In this document: positions 39,403 through 43,074 of the stretch, piece by piece
Layout: every line of letters starts with the position of its first letter
Numbering within the stretch: position 1 is the stretch's first letter
The notes under the pieces: generated by a model
Told to the model about the DNA's origin: nothing
What the model saw: the letters and a program-made list of their open reading frames with translations, nothing else
Database searches by the model: none
Origin: Candidatus Stahliibacteriota bacterium
GTDB taxonomy: Bacteria > Hydrothermota > Tepidihabitantia > B3-TA06
DNA length: 43,074 nucleotides
Direction: 5' to 3'
Assembly (NCBI GenBank): GCA_004375895.1
Contig: SOJW01000014.1
Coordinates: 1 to 43,074, forward strand
Made by a program: the position numbers and the translations under genes

Positions 39403-40913
39403 GGCGCTTCGAGATCCGCACAGCTGTGCTCGAGGACGGAAAGCTTGTTGAGTTCTACTCGGAGCGGCCTGAACGCAAAAACCTGGTAGGGCGTATCTAT
39501 AAAGGAAGGGTGGAGAACGTGGTTTCAGGTCTGGCTGGCGCGTTCATCAACATAGGGCTTTCAAAGAACGGCTTCCTGCCACTTGCCGACATCCCGGACA
39601 AAACTCTCTCACAGATGTATGACTCGGAGGTGGAGGGAGAGGAGGCGGATAAGCTAAAGGAGGGACGCAGGCTCGACCTGAAGCCCAATCAGGAGATACT
39701 GGTCCAGGTGGTCAAGGAACCCCTGGGGAAAAAGGGTGCGCGACTTTCATCATACATCTTTCTGCCTGGGCGCTACCTGGTGCTTACCCCTTCCATCAAT
39801 CACATCGGGGTCTCAAGACGAATAAGGGATAGAAGCGAGCGCTCCCGCCTGCGTTCTGTGGCCTCAAAGCTCAAGAAAGACAAGATGGGGCTCATTGTCC
39901 GCACCGCGACCGAGAAAGTTCCAGAGCCGGACGTAAAGCTTGACTTCGAGAACCTCTCGGAGATGTGGAAATCTATCTCCAAGCTGACGTCTCAAGAGAA
40001 AGCCCCGGCATTGGTCTATGAGGAGCCTTTGGTCTCACTTAAACTCATAAGGGATCAGTTCACCCGTGGGGTCTCAAACGTCATGGTGGATTCACGCGTC
40101 GAGTACGAAAACATCCTGCGTTACCTGCGAAGAAACGCTCCAAAGCTGCGCTCCCGTGTGAGACTTTACGATGGGAAGGAACCTGTCTTCGAACACTACG
40201 GTGTAGAAGACGAATTGAGGAGTGTATTCGAGCGTAAGATCTGGCTAAAAAGCGGTGGATTTATCACCATAGATCACACCGAAGCCATGGTGGCCATAGA
40301 CGTCAACACCGGTCGCTTCTCAGCAGAGGAGCAACAAGAGAAGCTCATCTTCAAGACCAACGTTGAGGCCGCCCGAGAAATCGCCTATCAGATACGCCTG
40401 CGCGACCTATCCGGACTTCTCGTTATCGACTTCATCGACATGCGCAGCAAGGAGAACATGTCCACGGTCCTTAAGGAACTTAAGCGTCATCTGCGTGAGG
40501 ACAGGGCGCACACCGATTTCAGCTCCTTCAGCCGGTTCGGACTTATTGAGATAACGAGGGAGCGCAAACGCCCGGGTCTCTTTGTTCACCTGACCGAGGA
40601 GTGCTCGGTGTGCCACGGCCTGGGAAGGATACCATCGAAAAACTACATGCTCTCCGAGATCGAAAGGGTACTGCAGCAGCGAGCCGATCTTCTCGCCGGA
40701 CACACGGTACTGATCAAGGCCGAGCCACACATCGCGGACTTCCTGTCGGTGCAGCGATTCGAGGAACTGGCGGAGTGGGCGCGAACCTACAATGTAGCCC
40801 TAGAGGTCACGGCAGATATCTATGCGCTCCCAGGGGAGTACTGGGTAATACTTGCCGATACAAACGACGTGCTCTACAAACGAGAGGCAAACCGGGTACG
40901 CGGTAGCGGCTGA
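39375..40913 (+). CDS. rng: Ribonuclease E/G
   Basis: 512 residues, RNase G-like in size, without the long C-terminal scaffold of RNase E. GAGGAG precedes the ATG. Typical start KRILINVGRFEIRTAVLEDG with an S1 domain about 35-125 (GRIYKGRVENVVSGLAGAFI). The DNase I-like catalytic core has metal-binding aspartates in VAIDVNTGRFS (about 308) and LLVIDFIDM (about 351), at the 43-residue spacing seen in E. coli RNase E. The zinc-link CSVCHGLG (about 409-412) allows dimerisation. It cleaves 5'-monophosphorylated single-stranded RNA in rRNA maturation and mRNA decay. Coupled to the radical SAM gene. Confidence 0.96.
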   Translation: MEKRILINVGRFEIRTAVLEDGKLVEFYSERPERKNLVGRIYKGRVENVVSGLAGAFINIGLSKNGFLPLADIPDKTLSQMYDSEVEGEEADKLKEGRRLDLKPNQEILVQVVKEPLGKKGARLSSYIFLPGRYLVLTPSINHIGVSRRIRDRSERSRLRSVASKLKKDKMGLIVRTATEKVPEPDVKLDFENLSEMWKSISKLTSQEKAPALVYEEPLVSLKLIRDQFTRGVSNVMVDSRVEYENILRYLRRNAPKLRSRVRLYDGKEPVFEHYGVEDELRSVFERKIWLKSGGFITIDHTEAMVAIDVNTGRFSAEEQQEKLIFKTNVEAAREIAYQIRLRDLSGLLVIDFIDMRSKENMSTVLKELKRHLREDRAHTDFSSFSRFGLIEITRERKRPGLFVHLTEECSVCHGLGRIPSKNYMLSEIERVLQQRADLLAGHTVLIKAEPHIADFLSVQRFEELAEWARTYNVALEVTADIYALPGEYWVILADTNDVLYKREANRVRGSG

Positions 40914-40934
40914 GCCGACCCGGATCCGAGCTGC

Positions 40935-42401
40935 ATGAAAGAATCGGCCGTCGAATGGAAGAAGAATCTATGGGTAATACCCGGTCTATGGCTGACCGGA
41001 GCCCTGGCCTTCCTGCCCCTGCTCGGAAACCGCTTCATAGGCGACGACTTCACCGCGCTGTCAATCGCGAGGTTCTATAGATCCAAGCCCTTCTTTGAAA
41101 CCATCCTCTACGGCGGCAACGACTTCTTCCGCCCCTTAAACATGGCGCTCATCATGGCAAGGGGCGCTTTATTCGGTGACACGCCACTACCCTACGTCGT
41201 TGCCAACATCCTGCTGCATCTTGTAAATACCACGTTGGTCTTTCTTATCGCTCGCAGGATCTTCAAGAAAGCGCTTGCGGCCGCAGCAGCAGGACTCCTT
41301 TTCCTTGCGGCCTTCAGCCACTACGAAGGCATAACCTGGATCTCATCCTCGGTTACGCTGTTCGTGACCCTCTTCGTGCTTGTCTCGATCTACGGCCACA
41401 TCCGATTCCGGGAAAGGGGTAAATCCGGGTGGCTGATACTGGCGATAGGAGGCTTCATAGCAGCCTTCCTGACCAAGGAGACCGCCGTCTGTCTCCCATT
41501 CCTGCTACTTGCATACGATCTGATCATGCTGCAGCGAAAGGACCGCGGTAAAGGATTCTTCTATCCCTACGTGGTCTACGGTGTTCTCTTTGCGGCTTAC
41601 ATAGCGGTTCAGACCGGCTGGGCGATGCGATTCATGGGCAGCGGCTCGGTCTACCGCCCTGGCTGGCACGTACTCTCAAATATCGCCGACTACTGGGTTT
41701 GGCTGTGGATGCCCAACCCGCGCCATCCGTACGTGGCTGAGGTGTTCTCGATATTACCCAGGGGAGTGCTGGTGATCTACTGGATCATAGCAGGTGCGGT
41801 GGCGCTGACGCTTCCTTTGATCGTGGTCCTGGCGAGCTTAAAGAAACTGTCCAGGTCGCTACTATGGAGCTTCATTGTGACCGTCCTATCCCTTCTGGTA
41901 TTCCTCCCCTTTGCCATAAAGATAAGCGCCCGCTACGCCTACCTGCCGTCGGTATTCATCGCGCTCTTTGCCGGAGGTCTGTTCAGTCGGGTCTACTTCT
42001 ATCTCAGGGAGAAGGGGAGGAGGGTCTGGCAAAGGGTGCTCGTGATTGCAGGCTCGCTTTATCTGATCGGGAATGTCACAGGACTTCTCTTGATCCAGCG
42101 CGAGTTCGTGCAGGTGAGTACGACCACGGAACAGCTGGCATTACAAGTCGGCGAACTGGTTGAACTTACCGATGAGGACGTTATCTTTATCGAGGGCCTG
42201 CCCTCCCACGTTCACCTGCGCGAGGCGGTGCAGTGGTTTCACAACCCCACGGTTCACGTTCACGCGGATAACGATCAGTACCGGGGAACACCCCAAACCC
42301 TGGAGGCGACCAGAGGGTTCTATTGGGAGAGTGAGGCAAATCTTTATCACCTGAGGTTCGAGAACGACAACCTCTTGCTTTTATCCCGTGAGTCCCTTTA
42401 G
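40935..42401 (+). CDS. Multi-pass membrane protein, glycosyltransferase (GT39/PMT-like) fold
   Basis: 488 residues with about 9-10 membrane segments. The first external loop carries NRFIGDDFTALSI, a double-Asp motif as in the lipid-dependent GT-C family, with FFRPLNMALIMARGALFG and NILLHLVNTTLVFLIARR next, and LTKETAVCLPFLLLAYDLIM later. The last 110 residues (from about 385) are a soluble domain. The acceptor is unknown; protein O-mannosyl or lipid glycosyl transfer are possibilities. It starts 21 bases after rng with a poor ribosome site. Its C-terminal domain is duplicated at 42645-42956. Confidence 0.78.
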   Translation: MKESAVEWKKNLWVIPGLWLTGALAFLPLLGNRFIGDDFTALSIARFYRSKPFFETILYGGNDFFRPLNMALIMARGALFGDTPLPYVVANILLHLVNTTLVFLIARRIFKKALAAAAAGLLFLAAFSHYEGITWISSSVTLFVTLFVLVSIYGHIRFRERGKSGWLILAIGGFIAAFLTKETAVCLPFLLLAYDLIMLQRKDRGKGFFYPYVVYGVLFAAYIAVQTGWAMRFMGSGSVYRPGWHVLSNIADYWVWLWMPNPRHPYVAEVFSILPRGVLVIYWIIAGAVALTLPLIVVLASLKKLSRSLLWSFIVTVLSLLVFLPFAIKISARYAYLPSVFIALFAGGLFSRVYFYLREKGRRVWQRVLVIAGSLYLIGNVTGLLLIQREFVQVSTTTEQLALQVGELVELTDEDVIFIEGLPSHVHLREAVQWFHNPTVHVHADNDQYRGTPQTLEATRGFYWESEANLYHLRFENDNLLLLSRESL

Positions 42402-42405
42402 ATGA

Positions 42406-42640
42406 TGCGGGCTGACCTGAAGGTCAGCCCCTACGTAGCTCGGTGGGAGTGGGCAGGAGGTGGTGTCATCGCGACCGATCGCAGGAAGGGCGGCGATCTC
42501 ACAGCAGCGGTTTGGAGTACAACTTTGGCTCCCTCACCTAACCCTCTCCCTCCGGAGAGGGAATAGTAGGGGCCGACTTTTAAGTCGGCCCGATGTGCTG
42601 ATCTGTGCGGGCTGACCTGAAGGTCAGCCCCTACGTAGCT
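42406..42640. repeat. 35-bp direct repeats enclosing a block of dispersed palindromes
   Basis: TGCGGGCTGACCTGAAGGTC plus AGCCCCTACGTAGCT occurs at 42406-42440 and again, identical, at 42606-42640, exactly 200 bases apart. Each holds the hairpin GGGCTGACCT/AGGTCAGCCC. Between them are other common intergenic palindromes (GTCATCGCGACC...GGCGATCTCAC, CCCTCTCCCTCCGGAGAGGG, GGGCCGACTTTTAAGTCGGCCC). The first copy begins 4 bases after a stop codon; the second ends at the start of the truncated gene copy. Confidence 0.85.
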
Positions 42641-42644
42641 TCTC

Positions 42645-42956
42645 TTGATCCAGCGCGAGTTCGTTAAGGTAAGCACGACGACCCAGCGGCTGGCGAAAGA
42701 GGTTGGTGAGTTGGTAGAGCTTGAGGATAAGGATGTTTTGTTCATCGAGGGTCTGCCGCCGCACATCCACTTGAATGAAGCGGTTCAGTGGTACTGGAAC
42801 CCGAACGTCGAGGTCTACGCCACAAACGACGCCTACCGCGGAACGCCAAAGACGCTTGAGGATACCAGGAAATTCTACGCGGGGAAGGGTGCCGAACTCT
42901 ACTTCATGAGTTTCGATGATGGCAAGCTGAAACTCGTATCAACAGAGAAACTTTAA
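42645..42956 (+). pseudogene. Truncated copy of the C-terminal domain of the 488-residue membrane protein
   Basis: 103 codons closely matching residues about 386-488 of the preceding gene: IQREFVKVSTTTQRL against IQREFVQVSTTTEQL, VGELVELEDKDVLFIEGLPP against VGELVELTDEDVIFIEGLPS, and NDAYRGTPKTLEDTR against NDQYRGTPQTLEATR. DNA similarity starts abruptly at the right edge of the second 35-bp repeat (about 42639). It keeps its frame and stop codon, so changes may have been selected or recent. It has no membrane segments, ATG or ribosome site. Either a dead fragment or a separate soluble domain. Confidence 0.8.
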
Positions 42957-43074
42957 TGATACCTCCCCCTTGACGGGGGAGGGTAGGGTGGGGGTGATCT
43001 ACCGTTTCCTCAGCAACGCTTCACCCTCCCCTTTATCCCCTACCCTATGAGCGCATAAAGCACTCAAGGGGCAC
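42957..43074. repeat. GC-rich intergenic palindromes at the right edge
   Basis: Holds CTCCCCCTTGACGGGGGAG (about 42963-42982), identical to the copy at about 7392-7411, followed by GGGTAGGGTGGGGGTG and CCCTCCCCTTTATCCCC. No gene before the window ends. Confidence 0.7.

Noticed and set aside
42440-42600. Insertion sequence between the 35-bp repeats
   Set aside because: The 165 bases hold only short palindromes; no transposase frame or terminal inverted repeats.

Overview
The window looks like chromosomal DNA from a diderm (outer-membrane) bacterium of an uncultured lineage. It has a BamA/Omp85-type protein, a secreted protein with a Por/FlgD-like C-terminal sorting tail, split glycine dehydrogenase (GcvPA), a TIGR03960-type radical SAM/DUF2344 fusion next to RNase G, and many exported TPR proteins. 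A member of the candidate phyla around WOR-3/Stahlbacteria is my best guess, made from gene style only. No rRNA, tRNA, CRISPR array or complete transposon was seen.

Layout. 1-2.2 kb: glycine cleavage genes gcvT, gcvH and gcvPA (minus, running off the left edge). 2.4-7.3 kb: a truncated htpX copy, a secreted sorting-tail protein, lemA-htpX, and an AT-rich membrane protein. 7.4-10.1 kb: cob(I)alamin adenosyltransferase, a small membrane protein, and an acyl-CoA dehydrogenase. 10.2-11.9 kb: an ArsR regulator with a Cys cluster, a Cys/His-rich mini-protein, and a DUF3800 protein. 12-14.7 kb: SpoIID/LytB, DUF402, DUF5678, and a retropepsin-like protease with SEC-C that looks frameshifted. 14.8-17.4 kb: BamA-like and TPR proteins, and an exported protein resembling an acyl carrier protein. 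17.5-24.7 kb: a regulatory island. 24.9-28.3 kb: a phage-type remnant (terminase, small proteins, cell-wall enzyme). 28.6-32.6 kb: exported TPR, beta-barrel-like, RHH and thiamine-binding proteins. 32.9-36.8 kb: a heterodimeric ABC exporter. 36.9-43 kb: radical SAM/DUF2344, RNase G, a multi-pass membrane protein and a truncated copy of its C-terminus.

The most distinctive locus is 17.1-24.7 kb. A 1664-residue protein joins a Ser/Thr kinase, a P-loop ATPase, a long TPR array, GAF, a sigma54-activating AAA+ domain and a Fis-type HTH. Just downstream lie two related palindromes and a sequence matching the sigma54 -24/-12 consensus with correct spacing. These precede a tiny exported proline-rich peptide, a 97-residue protein and a strong terminator. 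Divergent from the kinase gene is a TPR/exported ACP-like operon whose promoter is overlapped by a near-perfect 23-bp palindrome. This reads as a self-contained signalling module.

Two window-wide patterns also stand out. (1) Eight transcription units have a consensus-like -35/-10 promoter whose expected transcription start coincides with the start codon, so they are predicted to be leaderless; in two of them the TTG of the -35 box could be mistaken for a start. (2) Four genes carry, between stop codon and terminator, the same structured element: TGC-TCC, a stem whose sequence varies but stays paired, then GATC-GCA. Two genes are also followed by diverged copies of only their own C-terminal part.
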